Source of the DNA: Pseudomonas sp. RIT288
GTDB taxonomy: Bacteria > Pseudomonadota > Gammaproteobacteria > Pseudomonadales > Pseudomonadaceae
Direction: 5' to 3'
Length of the DNA stretch: 64,000 nucleotides
NCBI RefSeq assembly: GCF_000631985.1
Contig: NZ_JFYN01000044.1
Coordinates: forward strand, 207,314 to 271,313
In this document: positions 7,440 through 14,625 of the stretch, piece after piece
Numbering within the stretch: the first letter of the stretch is position 1
How the letters are laid out: the number at the start of each line of letters is the position of its first letter
Notes under the pieces: model-generated
What the model saw: only the letters and a program-made list of their open reading frames with translations
What the model was told of the DNA's origin: nothing
The model's database searches: none
Made by a program: the position numbers and the translations under genes

Positions 7440-8411
7440 TTGTCTTCTCCCATACCTGTAACGGTACTCAGCGGTTTCCTCGGTGCCGGCAAGACCACCT
7501 TGCTGCGCCATCTGCTTAAAGCCGAGCACGGCCTGAAGATCGCCGTGATCGAGAACGAATTCAGCGACGCCGGCATCGACACCCAGCTGCTCGGCGACGA
7601 ACCGGTGCAAGTCATGACCCTGGCCAACGGCTGCGTCTGCTGCACCATCCACACGGATTTGACCAAGGCCCTGTACCTGCTGCTCGAACGCCTGGACAGC
7701 GGTGAAATCGCTTTCGATCGGCTGGTGATCGAATGCACCGGTCTGGCCGATCCAGCGCCTGTGGCGCAGACCTTTTTCATCGACGAAGAACTGCGCGAAC
7801 GCTATCTGCTCGACGGCATCATCACGCTGGTCGATGCCGCCCACGCCGACCTGCACCTGACCCAGACCATTGCCCAGGCGCAGATTGGTTTCGCTGACCG
7901 TTTGCTGGTAAGCAAGACCGATCTGGTGGATGAGGCGACGTTCAGCGCGCTGAGCGAACGCCTGACGCGGATCAACCGGCGCGCGCCGATCCGCGTGGTC
8001 GAGCACGGCAACATCGATCTGGCGGAACTGCTCGACGTGCGTGGCTTCAACCTCAACGCCGACCTTGGCGGCGGAGTGAGTCTGCGTCCGGTGAGCAAGG
8101 CGCCCTCCATCGACCGTATCTCCAGCCTGGTGCTGCGCACAGACCAGCCGCTGGATATCGATCAGCTCAGCGAGTTCATGAATGAGCTGCTGGAAGAGCA
8201 CGGCAAGCAATTGCTGCGTTACAAGGGTGTGCTGAGCATTGCTGGCGAGGATCGGCGCCTGGTGTTTCAGGGGGTTTTGAAACTTTACGGTTTTGACTGG
8301 GACACCGAGTGGGCCGAGGGTGAAGCGCGGGAAAGTGTGATCGTGTTTATTGCCGATGATCTGCCGGAAGAGAAGATTCGGGCCGGGTTTGCCAGAGTGA
8401 CTTCTGCCTGA
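7440..8411 (+). CDS. yjiA: CobW/COG0523-family GTPase, YjiA type
   Basis: A metal-binding P-loop GTPase of 323 residues. Walker A GFLGAGKTT is at 12-20 and the metal-binding CxCC motif (GCVCC) at 64-68. The G3-like ECTGLADP and the SKTDLV (NKxD-type) base-recognition motif follow, and a CobW C-terminal domain begins at about 210. The start is TTG at 7440 behind AAGGGG; no ATG gives the full N-terminal strand. Members act as metallochaperones or metal-responsive GTPases, binding zinc, cobalt or nickel. In E. coli yjiA lies next to a CstA-like/YjiX pair (btsT-yjiX), the same context as here. The substrate metal cannot be read from the sequence. Confidence 0.92.
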   Translation: MSSPIPVTVLSGFLGAGKTTLLRHLLKAEHGLKIAVIENEFSDAGIDTQLLGDEPVQVMTLANGCVCCTIHTDLTKALYLLLERLDSGEIAFDRLVIECTGLADPAPVAQTFFIDEELRERYLLDGIITLVDAAHADLHLTQTIAQAQIGFADRLLVSKTDLVDEATFSALSERLTRINRRAPIRVVEHGNIDLAELLDVRGFNLNADLGGGVSLRPVSKAPSIDRISSLVLRTDQPLDIDQLSEFMNELLEEHGKQLLRYKGVLSIAGEDRRLVFQGVLKLYGFDWDTEWAEGEARESVIVFIADDLPEEKIRAGFARVTSA

Positions 8412-8436
8412 TGGATCCTGGTTGTCAGCGATGGCC

Positions 8437-8523
8437 TCTTCGCGAGCAGGCTAGCTCCCATAGTAATTCGCATTCTGTCAGGAGGAATGCAGTTCACGGT
8501 GGGAGCGAGCCTGCTCGCGAAGA
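8437..8523. repeat. REPIN, family B, with one decayed arm
   Basis: Left arm (8437-8460) reads CGCGAGCAGGCTAGCTCCCA, with a base change inside the palindrome (CTAGC for CTCGC) relative to the right arm (8500-8523), which is the standard unit. It lies between the converging yjiA and GntR genes. Confidence 0.85.
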
Positions 8524-8527
8524 CGAT

Positions 8528-9238
8528 CTAACCGACAGCGCAATGCTCAAGGGCTGAACCCAGCAGGGTCTGTTCAAGATGATCCAGGTGCTGATTCATC
8601 AACAAACCAGCCTTGGAAACATCTCCCAGCTCCACGGCCTCGACAATTGCCAGGTGCTCCTGCCACGCGCAGCAACCTGGCGTCGATCCATCAGACCGCG
8701 CAATCGCCAGCGACGTCAACGGCACCAGGCTGCCGAGAAAATGCGCCAACGGTGCATTCCCCGCCATCTGCGCCAACTGCAGATGAAACTCGCCGGACAA
8801 ACGAATCGCCGCCGCCCGCCGTTCCTGAACCACGGCCAGGCGTTCGCGTTCGATCAGTGCGCGCAAGCGTTTCAAACCCTCCGCTGACGCATTCTGACAA
8901 GCCAGGCGTACCAGCGTCGCTTCGGTCAGGCGCCGGGCGTGCAGGGTTTGCCGGGTCTGCTCGGCATCCGGTGCGGCCACCCGTGGCCGATGGTTGGCGC
9001 GCAGCACAATCACCTGCTCATGGGACAACTGCGTCAGCACCCGGCGCACATCGGCGCGGCTGACGCCAAACATCTGCTTGAGACTGTCTTCGGTGAAGCG
9101 GCTGGCCGGGTCGATTCGCCGGTCCAGAATCGCGTCGAACAGCCGCGGGTACAGATCATCTGCCGGCGCCTGCAGGCGGGAGAAGGGCAGGGGTGCCGAC
9201 ATCTGACGAGTGTGCGGCGACGTGGCAAGACTGTTCAT
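8528..9238 (-). CDS. GntR-family regulator with FCD-type C-terminal domain
   Basis: A 236-residue protein. A winged helix-turn-helix occupies about residues 28-90 (LFDAILDRRIDPASRFTEDSLKQMFGVSRADVRRVLTQLSHEQ). A helical FCD ligand-binding domain follows, with metal/ligand-type histidines (FHLQLAQMAGN, EHLAIVEAVELGD, MNQHLDHLE). The first strand of the HTH lacks the canonical PGxxLxE start (DPASRFTED instead). It is the last of three same-strand genes, 23 bases after another GntR gene and downstream of a DctA-type symporter, so it probably controls dicarboxylate or related acid use. The effector is not identifiable. Confidence 0.85.
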   Translation of the reverse strand: MNSLATSPHTRQMSAPLPFSRLQAPADDLYPRLFDAILDRRIDPASRFTEDSLKQMFGVSRADVRRVLTQLSHEQVIVLRANHRPRVAAPDAEQTRQTLHARRLTEATLVRLACQNASAEGLKRLRALIERERLAVVQERRAAAIRLSGEFHLQLAQMAGNAPLAHFLGSLVPLTSLAIARSDGSTPGCCAWQEHLAIVEAVELGDVSKAGLLMNQHLDHLEQTLLGSALEHCAVG

Positions 9239-9261
9239 GGCCGGTCTCCAGTGTGAATTCT

Positions 9262-9966
9262 TCAGTGGCTGAGGTTGTCTTCCGGAATGTTCAGTTCGAT
9301 GCCCATGCGCTGGCCTTCGCGCAGGATGTGCCGACGCATTTCGGCGCTGGCCTGGGCGCTGTTCTTGCTGCGGATTGCGCGCACCACCGCTTCGTTTTCT
9401 TCCAGACGCTCAGCCAGATGCTCAGGCGAATTGCGCAGCACTTCGGCGCTTTGCTTGAGGGCATTGCTGGTTTGCTGCACCACACTCTGGAAGATCGGGT
9501 TCGAGGTGAGGGTGAACAGCTCCTCGTGGAAGGCGATGTAGGCGCTGACCCCAGCTTCACTGTCGCCTGCCTCAAGGGCTTCGCGCATGTCCATCAACGT
9601 CAGGCGCAACTGGCCGACTTCCTTGCTGCTGATCGACTGCGCAACCAGACCGACGATGAACGGCTCAAGGGTGTAGCGCAGTTGCAGCACGTCTTCGAGG
9701 CTGGCGCCGGCCACTGCACTGTCGTGGCTCTGACGGTCACTGAGCTGGGCGTCGAGCACCACCACGCCTTTGCCCGGCATCGAACGCACCAGGCCAAGGG
9801 TTTCCAGGACGATTACCGCTTCGCGCAGGCTCGGGCGGCTGATGCCCAGTTGTTCGGCCAGTTCGCGCTGGCCCGGCAGCATGTCGCCGGAGCGCCACTG
9901 GCCGCGGGCGAGGGCGGCGCGCAGTTTTTCTACGACTGAGTTGACGACGGTTGATGTGGTGATCAC
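9262..9966 (-). CDS. FadR/GntR-family transcriptional regulator (FCD domain)
   Basis: A 234-residue regulator. The wHTH is canonical: LRAALARGQWRSGDMLPGQRELAEQLGISRPSLREAVIVLETLGLV. The FCD domain has the expected pattern (LRYTLEPFIVGLVAQ, then FHEELFTLTSNP with the FH ligand, then RRHILREGQRMG). A GTG start at 9966 is preferred because GGAG lies 8 bases upstream; the longer frame to 10002 adds sequence with no homology. The gene sits between the DctA-type symporter and a second GntR gene. FCD regulators of this type bind TGGTnnnACCA-like operators, and such sequences are present upstream of the symporter (11433-11452, 11518-11528). Confidence 0.9.
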   Translation of the reverse strand: MITTSTVVNSVVEKLRAALARGQWRSGDMLPGQRELAEQLGISRPSLREAVIVLETLGLVRSMPGKGVVVLDAQLSDRQSHDSAVAGASLEDVLQLRYTLEPFIVGLVAQSISSKEVGQLRLTLMDMREALEAGDSEAGVSAYIAFHEELFTLTSNPIFQSVVQQTSNALKQSAEVLRNSPEHLAERLEENEAVVRAIRSKNSAQASAEMRRHILREGQRMGIELNIPEDNLSH

Positions 9967-10006
9967 ATGTCTTGCTCCGTAAGCCCGTTGGGGATGCCGC
10001 AAACAG

Positions 10007-10042
10007 GATCAAAAGATCGCAGCCTGCGGCAGCTCCTGTGGG
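10007..10042. repeat. Solitary REP, family A
   Basis: One unit (GATCGCAGCCTGCGGCAGCT plus flanks) without an inverted partner. It lies between the symporter and the GntR gene that follows it on the minus strand. Being inside a likely transcript, it may act as a weak attenuator or mRNA stabiliser. Confidence 0.8.
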
Positions 10043-10050
10043 GTTGAAAA

Positions 10051-11364
10051 TCAGAACTCTTGCTGGTGCGCCGGAGTTCCGGTTTTACGCGGTTGAAAGG
10101 TGTAGCCCTGCTGACCGCTGAGTACTTTGTTTGCGCGTTGCACATCGATGTCCTTTTCCCAACGGGCGATGGCCACGGTGGCGACGCAGTTGCCGATCAG
10201 ATTGGTCAGCGCCCGGCCGATGCCCATGAACCAGTCCACCGCCAATACCAGCACCAGGCCGACCACCGGAATCGCCGGAATCGCCGTCAGCGTCGCCGCC
10301 AGAATCACCAGCGCCGAGCCGGGGATGCCGTGCGCACCCTTGGAGGTGATCAGCGACACCAGCAGAATCGTCAGCAGGTCGGTCATCGCCAGTGGCGTGC
10401 CAGTGGCGTTGGCAATGAACACGATGGCCAGGGTCAGATAGATCGAAAAGCCGTCGAGGTTGAACGAGTAGCCGGTGGGAATCACCAGGCCGACCGTCGA
10501 GCTGCCAATCCCCAGGTGTTCAAGTTTGCGCATGATCTGCGGCAGCACGGCGTCTGAAGAAGCGGTGCCCATGACGATCAGCAATTCTTCGCGCAGGTAC
10601 TTGAGCAGCGGCCACAGACGCAGGCCCGAGGCGCGCATCACCACGCCGAGGATCACGCTGACGAACGCCATGCAGGTCAGGTAGAACAGGCCGACCAGAC
10701 TGCCCAGGTGTTGTAGCGAATCGAGGCCGTACTTGCTGGTGGTGAAGGCGATGGCGCCGAATACGCCGATCGGCGCCAGACGCACGATCATGCCCATGAT
10801 CCGGAAGATCACATGGCTCAGTTCATTGATCAGCCGCGAGATCCCGGAAGCCGCTTCGCCCACCAGATTCAGCGCGCTGCCGAACAGCACCGAGAACAGC
10901 AGCACTTGCAGAATGTTGTTGTCGGCGAAAGCACCGAGCACTGAGGTCGGGATCAGGTCCATCAGGAACTGGGTGGTGGTGTGCATGTGCTGGCCGCGTT
11001 CGGCGATGTCGCCCATGTCGGCGGCGGACAGCTGCTCCAGATGGATATTCGCGCCGCTGCCGATCCCGGTGCTGAAAGCGAATACCAGACCGATCACCAG
11101 GGCGATGGTGGTGAGCACTTCAAAGTAGATCACCGACTTGAGGCCGATGCGCCCGACCTTCTTCAGGTCGCCCGCGCCGCTGATACCGCTGACCACCACA
11201 CAGAACACGATCAGGCCGATGAGCATCTTGATCAGTTTGATGAAGCCGTCGCCCAACGGTTTGAGCTGAGCGGAATATTCGGGAAGGGTCAGCCCGCAGA
11301 CGATGCCGAGCACCAGTCCGAGAACCACTTGGAGGAAGATTGAACGCGAGCACCATCTGAGCAT
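10051..11364 (-). CDS. DctA-type dicarboxylate (or glutamate-class) cation symporter
   Basis: A 437-residue inner-membrane secondary transporter of the dicarboxylate/amino acid:cation symporter family. Family landmarks are KPLGDGFIKLIKMLI near the N-terminus, SKYGLDSL, the SSDAVLPQIMRKLEHLGI hairpin with the serine-rich loop (MGTASSDAVLP), VIPTGYSFNLDGFSIYLTLA, and SKGAHGIPGSALVILAATL with ALTNLIGNCVATVAIARWEKDID at the end. These match DctA more closely than GltP, but an IAP-to-IGL change in the second helix and other differences leave the substrate open (succinate, fumarate, malate or a relative). It heads a three-gene minus-strand cluster with two GntR regulators. The main dctA of the chromosome is probably elsewhere. 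Confidence 0.85.
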   Translation of the reverse strand: MLRWCSRSIFLQVVLGLVLGIVCGLTLPEYSAQLKPLGDGFIKLIKMLIGLIVFCVVVSGISGAGDLKKVGRIGLKSVIYFEVLTTIALVIGLVFAFSTGIGSGANIHLEQLSAADMGDIAERGQHMHTTTQFLMDLIPTSVLGAFADNNILQVLLFSVLFGSALNLVGEAASGISRLINELSHVIFRIMGMIVRLAPIGVFGAIAFTTSKYGLDSLQHLGSLVGLFYLTCMAFVSVILGVVMRASGLRLWPLLKYLREELLIVMGTASSDAVLPQIMRKLEHLGIGSSTVGLVIPTGYSFNLDGFSIYLTLAIVFIANATGTPLAMTDLLTILLVSLITSKGAHGIPGSALVILAATLTAIPAIPVVGLVLVLAVDWFMGIGRALTNLIGNCVATVAIARWEKDIDVQRANKVLSGQQGYTFQPRKTGTPAHQQEF

Positions 11365-11432
11365 GGGAGGAATCCTGGTCGGTGTCCTGGCTGCCGTGTG
11401 CGGTGCACATCAGATTCAGGACTTAATTATTG

Positions 11433-11452
11433 TGGTCTTACCGGTATGTCCA
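11433..11452. promoter_or_regulatory. Candidate GntR (FCD) operator upstream of the symporter gene
   Basis: A near-palindrome (TGGTCTTACC against GGTATGTCCA, 8 of 10 positions paired) that contains TGGTnnnACCg, one base from the FCD-regulator consensus TGGTnnnACCA. It lies about 70 bases before the symporter start. A second match of the same form is at 11518-11528. The sequence match is direct; which of the two adjacent GntR proteins binds is inference. Confidence 0.55.
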
Positions 11453-11517
11453 GTGCGGGTGCAGTCTACGCTCGGTTTTTTCGGGATGACAAGTGAAAAT
11501 CATGAAATTGGCATGAC

Positions 11518-11528
11518 CGGTCTGACCA
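11518..11528. promoter_or_regulatory. Second candidate GntR (FCD) operator
   Basis: CGGTCTGACCA, which on the minus strand is TGGTCAGACCG, has the same TGGTnnnACCG form as the site at 11433 and lies about 85 bases further upstream. Two similarly spaced copies upstream of a gene clustered with two GntR regulators strengthen the case. Only 11 bases are informative. Confidence 0.5.
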
Positions 11529-11569
11529 GTGGTGATCCGTCATGCGATGAAGTTGTTGGCAGGTGAAGA

Positions 11570-11589
11570 CGCCCGGATCTTGCCGGGCG
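11570..11589 (-). terminator. Hairpin downstream of the unknown paralogue pair
   Basis: A perfect 7-bp GC stem (CGCCCGG / CCGGGCG) lies about 60 bases past the stop of the gene at 11648-12202. There is no clear T run on the minus strand, so as an intrinsic terminator it is weak. Confidence 0.4.
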
Positions 11590-11647
11590 CCTGGGGTGGC
11601 AGCAGATGTTCAGCGCCAGCGCGCCGCGTGCACCGGTGACAACGCTG

Positions 11648-12202
11648 TCAGTACGGAACGTTGCGTTGCAGGATGTTCATTTTGAAGTCCAGGACGGCGG
11701 CGCTGCGGGACGCAAGGGTCCGTACAAAGGTGCCAACCTTCGGGTCGTACTTGTTGCGGCTCAGACCTGCCTGCAGCAAGCGGCCGCTTCGGGTCTGGAT
11801 TCTGACGGTGGGGGTGTTGCTGTCGATTTCATCCAGCGTGATGATTTTGCCTTTGGCATCCAGAAGATTGAAAGTCGTCTGGTCACCGTCGTCAGGGCTA
11901 TAGGCATTAAGGAAATCCTCCTCCTCTTTGCTGACGGTCATGTAGTGATAAGTGCCAGGGGTAAATATATACATCGTGTAATAGTCATCGATACACCTGA
12001 AATAGAATGTCAGCGCGTCAGGCTCAACATCAGGCTTCAAGAACAGATAGTTGGAAACATCAATTTGGTGGGAGAAGCTGAAGAACTCGTAGTCGGGGCG
12101 AGGGGAGGTGATTTTTCTACCATAGGTCAGTCTCGGAAAGTGTGGATAACCAAACCGAGTGCTCAATGTTGCCGTAAATGATTTTTCCTGATTTGTACTC
12201 AT
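11648..12202 (-). CDS. Unknown protein, downstream member of a tandem paralogue pair
   Basis: I do not recognise this 184-residue protein. It is full-length homologous to the product of the gene at 12282-12854. Both begin with an SF[TI]ATL motif near residue 8-13, share LT[FV]YFRC[IT]DDYY..YI in the middle and F.L....G.I[VI]TL[DQ]E later, and end with F.[ML].I[LI][EQ]RN. No signal peptide or membrane segment is seen. The pattern of short aromatic-rich strands and turns suggests an all-beta protein, possibly beta-trefoil-like; that is a guess. The start has AAGG upstream. Base composition is more AT-rich than the neighbours, and the pair lies between symporter and glyA in a stretch with no PAO1 counterpart I recall, so horizontal acquisition is plausible. 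Confidence 0.8.
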   Translation of the reverse strand: MSTNQEKSFTATLSTRFGYPHFPRLTYGRKITSPRPDYEFFSFSHQIDVSNYLFLKPDVEPDALTFYFRCIDDYYTMYIFTPGTYHYMTVSKEEEDFLNAYSPDDGDQTTFNLLDAKGKIITLDEIDSNTPTVRIQTRSGRLLQAGLSRNKYDPKVGTFVRTLASRSAAVLDFKMNILQRNVPY

Positions 12203-12281
12203 GATGTTGCCTTGTCAAGTATTGGGAGTTAACGCTGAATGGCCAATAAGCCATAACGTGATGGAGTGTTCCTGTGAACCG

Positions 12282-12854
12282 TCAGATCTCGTCCGGATTA
12301 CTCAGGAACGATGCGTTGCGTTCGATGATGCGTAACTTGAAAATCACACCCTCACCGTCGATTTCGGCCAGATAGTGATAGGGCGCGCCCTTGCGGCGGA
12401 TAATGCCGATGGCCTGGGAATGACGGGCCTTGAGTCGAACATGCTGGATGCCGCCCTTCATCTCCTGCAGGGTGACAATCCGGCCTTCAAGGCTCATCAG
12501 GTTGAAGGATGTCGTGGCACCGCCGTCCGGCAGATAGGCGCCCAGTACCTTTTGGGCACTCTTGCTGATGCAGTGCCCGGTATAAGTCGGGTGCGAGCGG
12601 ATATAGAGATGGTAGTAATCGTCCGTGCAGCGAAAATAAACCGTCAATGGTGCATGCAACGCAATCTCGTGAGCGGGACGACATCCCAGCAGATGGGAAT
12701 CGTCCCGGACTGTTGGAGTTCCGGTAAAGAAACCACCTGAAAACGTTTTATCGTTGCGCAGGGCCGGAGTGCCATGCAGTTGGCCAAGAAAATCGACGTG
12801 TTGATCGTCAAGTTCCAGTGTCGCAATAAAAGAATTCTGCCTGTCGGTAATCAT
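12282..12854 (-). CDS. Unknown protein, upstream member of a tandem paralogue pair
   Basis: A 190-residue protein of unrecognised family, paralogous to the next gene (11648-12202; 79-base gap, same strand). Shared anchors are SFIATLEL near the N-terminus, LTVYFRCTDDYYHLYIRS at about 71-88, AYLPDGGATTSFNLMSLEGRIVTLQEM at about 106-132, and FKLRIIERNASFL at the end. It is predicted soluble and strand-rich, with no export signal. A good AAGGATGAG ribosome site precedes the ATG at 12854. The two genes probably form one transcript of their own, since no other gene lies between them and glyA. Carbohydrate-binding or toxin-like roles known for beta-trefoils cannot be supported from sequence alone. 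Confidence 0.8.
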   Translation of the reverse strand: MITDRQNSFIATLELDDQHVDFLGQLHGTPALRNDKTFSGGFFTGTPTVRDDSHLLGCRPAHEIALHAPLTVYFRCTDDYYHLYIRSHPTYTGHCISKSAQKVLGAYLPDGGATTSFNLMSLEGRIVTLQEMKGGIQHVRLKARHSQAIGIIRRKGAPYHYLAEIDGEGVIFKLRIIERNASFLSNPDEI

Positions 12855-13081
12855 GAACTCATCCTTGAATTCCTTGTGATCAACTTTTTAGAGTATGGTT
12901 TGATCCGGTTTAATTATGGGGTTGCCATTTTGTTAGTTGGTTTTGGTGGGGATTTTTGTTGTGTCGTGTGGGAGTAACAGTACCAGCTAAGTTGCCTGGT
13001 GAATCTGTTTTTGCCGGCGCTTATTGTTTCAGGCTTTTTAAGTGTGTCGCCCAGACAATGGTTGCGATATTTATTCAGGCG
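12855..13081. other. AT-rich spacer upstream of the paralogue pair
   Basis: About 230 bases with long T-rich runs (around 12885-12960) unlike the neighbouring GC-rich genes. It should carry the promoter of the minus-strand paralogue pair, but I see no convincing -35/-10 pair. No gene is supported here. Confidence 0.4.
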
Positions 13082-13113
13082 AAAAAAAACCGGCCATCTC
13101 TGGCCGGTTTTTC
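13082..13113 (-). terminator. Terminator of glyA
   Basis: Stem CCGGCC (13090-13095) with GGCCGG (13102-13107), extended by the flanking A and T runs. On the minus strand the stem is followed by eight T residues. It sits 22 bases after the glyA stop and could also work on the plus strand. Confidence 0.9.
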
Positions 13114-13135
13114 ATGCTGCGGATTTAACGTCGCA

Positions 13136-14389
13136 TCAAGCGCCGTATACCGGCAGTTTCTTGCAGATGGCTTTGACTTTCTCACGAACGGCGTCGATCA
13201 CCGCTTCGTTGTTCAGGTCAGCCAGGATGTCGCAGATCCAGCCGGCCAGCTCTTTGCACTCTGCTTGCTTGAAGCCGCGAGTGGTTACAGCCGGAGTACC
13301 GAAGCGCAGGCCGGAAGTGACGAACGGCGAGCGTGGATCGTTTGGTACGGAGTTCTTGTTCACGGTGATGAACGCTTTACCCAGCGCGGCGTCAGCGTCT
13401 TTACCGGAGATGTCCTGCTTGATCAGCGACAGCAGGAACAGGTGGTTCTTGGTACCGCCGGACACCACGTCGAAACCGCGCTCGATGAACACTTCGGCCA
13501 TGGCCTGGGCGTTCTTCACCACTTGTTCCTGATAAGCCTTGAACTCAGGCTGCAGTGCTTCCTTGAAGCAGATCGCTTTAGCGGCGATCACGTGCTCCAG
13601 CGGGCCACCCTGGGCGCCCGGGAATACCGCGGAGTTCAGCTTCTTCTCGATCTCGGCATTGGCGCGCGCCAGGATCAGACCGCCACGTGGACCGCGCAGG
13701 GTCTTGTGAGTGGTGGTGGTGACCACGTCAGCGAAAGGCACCGGGTTCGGGTAGACGCCAGCGGCGACCAGACCGGCCACGTGAGCCATGTCGACGAACA
13801 GGTAGGCGCCGACCTTGTCAGCGATTGCGCGGAAGCGCGGGAAGTCCAGAATCTGCGAGTAGGCAGAGAAACCGGCCACGATCATTTTCGGCTTGTGCTC
13901 AACCGCCAGACGCTCGACTTCGTCGTAGTCGATCAGGCCGTTGGCGTCGATGCCGTACTGCACCGCGTTGTACAGCTTGCCGGAGGAGGAAACGCTGGCA
14001 CCGTGGGTCAGGTGACCACCGTGGGCCAGGCTCATGCCCAGGATGGTGTCGCCACCTTGCAGCAGGGCCAGGTAAACAGCGGCGTTGGCTTGGGAACCGG
14101 CGTGCGGCTGAACGTTGGCGTAGTCGGCGCCGAACAGCTCTTTGGCGCGGTCGATGGCCAACTGCTCAACAACGTCGACGTACTCGCAACCACCGTAGTA
14201 GCGCTTGCCCGGGTAGCCTTCGGCGTATTTGTTGGTCAGTACCGAGCCTTGAGCTTCCATCACCGCAGGGCTGGTGTAGTTTTCCGAAGCGATCAGCTCA
14301 ATGTGCTCTTCCTGGCGCTGAGCTTCTTGCTCCATGGCGGCAAAGAGATCGGCGTCGTACTTGGCAATAGTCAAATCACGGCTGAACAT
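13136..14389 (-). CDS. glyA: Serine hydroxymethyltransferase
   Basis: A PLP enzyme that converts serine and tetrahydrofolate to glycine and methylene-tetrahydrofolate in the cytoplasm. It has 417 residues, exactly the usual length. Motifs seen are ELIASENYTSPAVMEAQGS near the N-terminus, YPGKRYYGGCEYVD, HGGHLTHG, and the Schiff-base lysine in VTTTTHKTLRGPRGG (about residue 229). The start at 14389 (MFSRDLTIAKYD) has GAGGA upstream; a longer frame to 14401 is unlikely. It is next to morA as in PAO1 (glyA3-morA). Pseudomonads carry several glyA paralogues, so this need not be the only one. Confidence 0.97.
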   Translation of the reverse strand: MFSRDLTIAKYDADLFAAMEQEAQRQEEHIELIASENYTSPAVMEAQGSVLTNKYAEGYPGKRYYGGCEYVDVVEQLAIDRAKELFGADYANVQPHAGSQANAAVYLALLQGGDTILGMSLAHGGHLTHGASVSSSGKLYNAVQYGIDANGLIDYDEVERLAVEHKPKMIVAGFSAYSQILDFPRFRAIADKVGAYLFVDMAHVAGLVAAGVYPNPVPFADVVTTTTHKTLRGPRGGLILARANAEIEKKLNSAVFPGAQGGPLEHVIAAKAICFKEALQPEFKAYQEQVVKNAQAMAEVFIERGFDVVSGGTKNHLFLLSLIKQDISGKDADAALGKAFITVNKNSVPNDPRSPFVTSGLRFGTPAVTTRGFKQAECKELAGWICDILADLNNEAVIDAVREKVKAICKKLPVYGA

Positions 14390-14520
14390 GGCGGTCCTCA
14401 AGGATCGGGGGCAGAAAAGGGGGGCATTCTAACCCAATGGGTTTTGGATGGCATATGAAACGACATCATGTCGCAGACAAGTGGCGTTCATGACAGATGT
14501 GCGGTGCTTTTGCCGGCCTG

Positions 14521-14623
14521 AAAAGATCGCAGCCTTCGGCAGCTCCTACAGTAATCGGGGCTGATTCCGAATACTGTGACCGACATCAATCCCTGTAGGA
14601 GCTGCCGAAGGCTGCGATCTTTT
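14521..14623. repeat. REPIN, family A (GAAGG variant)
   Basis: Inverted arms 14521-14551 and 14593-14623 carry the unit GAGCTGCCGAAGGCTGCGAT, the GAAGG variant of the 4382 family, around a 41-base centre. It lies between glyA and the 3' end of morA; both genes are on the minus strand. Confidence 0.9.
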
Positions 14624-14625
14624 CT

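Noticed and set aside
13084..13113. Possible attachment site or small RNA after glyA
   Set aside because: The structure is fully explained as a hairpin with a T run, i.e. the glyA terminator.
12956..14458. 500-codon open frame antisense to glyA
   Set aside because: Covers glyA, crosses its terminator, and has no homology-like segments.
8437..14623. Genomic island or prophage remnant around the accessory stretch
   Set aside because: No integrase, transposase, tRNA or direct repeats are visible at the borders; only the paralogue pair looks compositionally odd.
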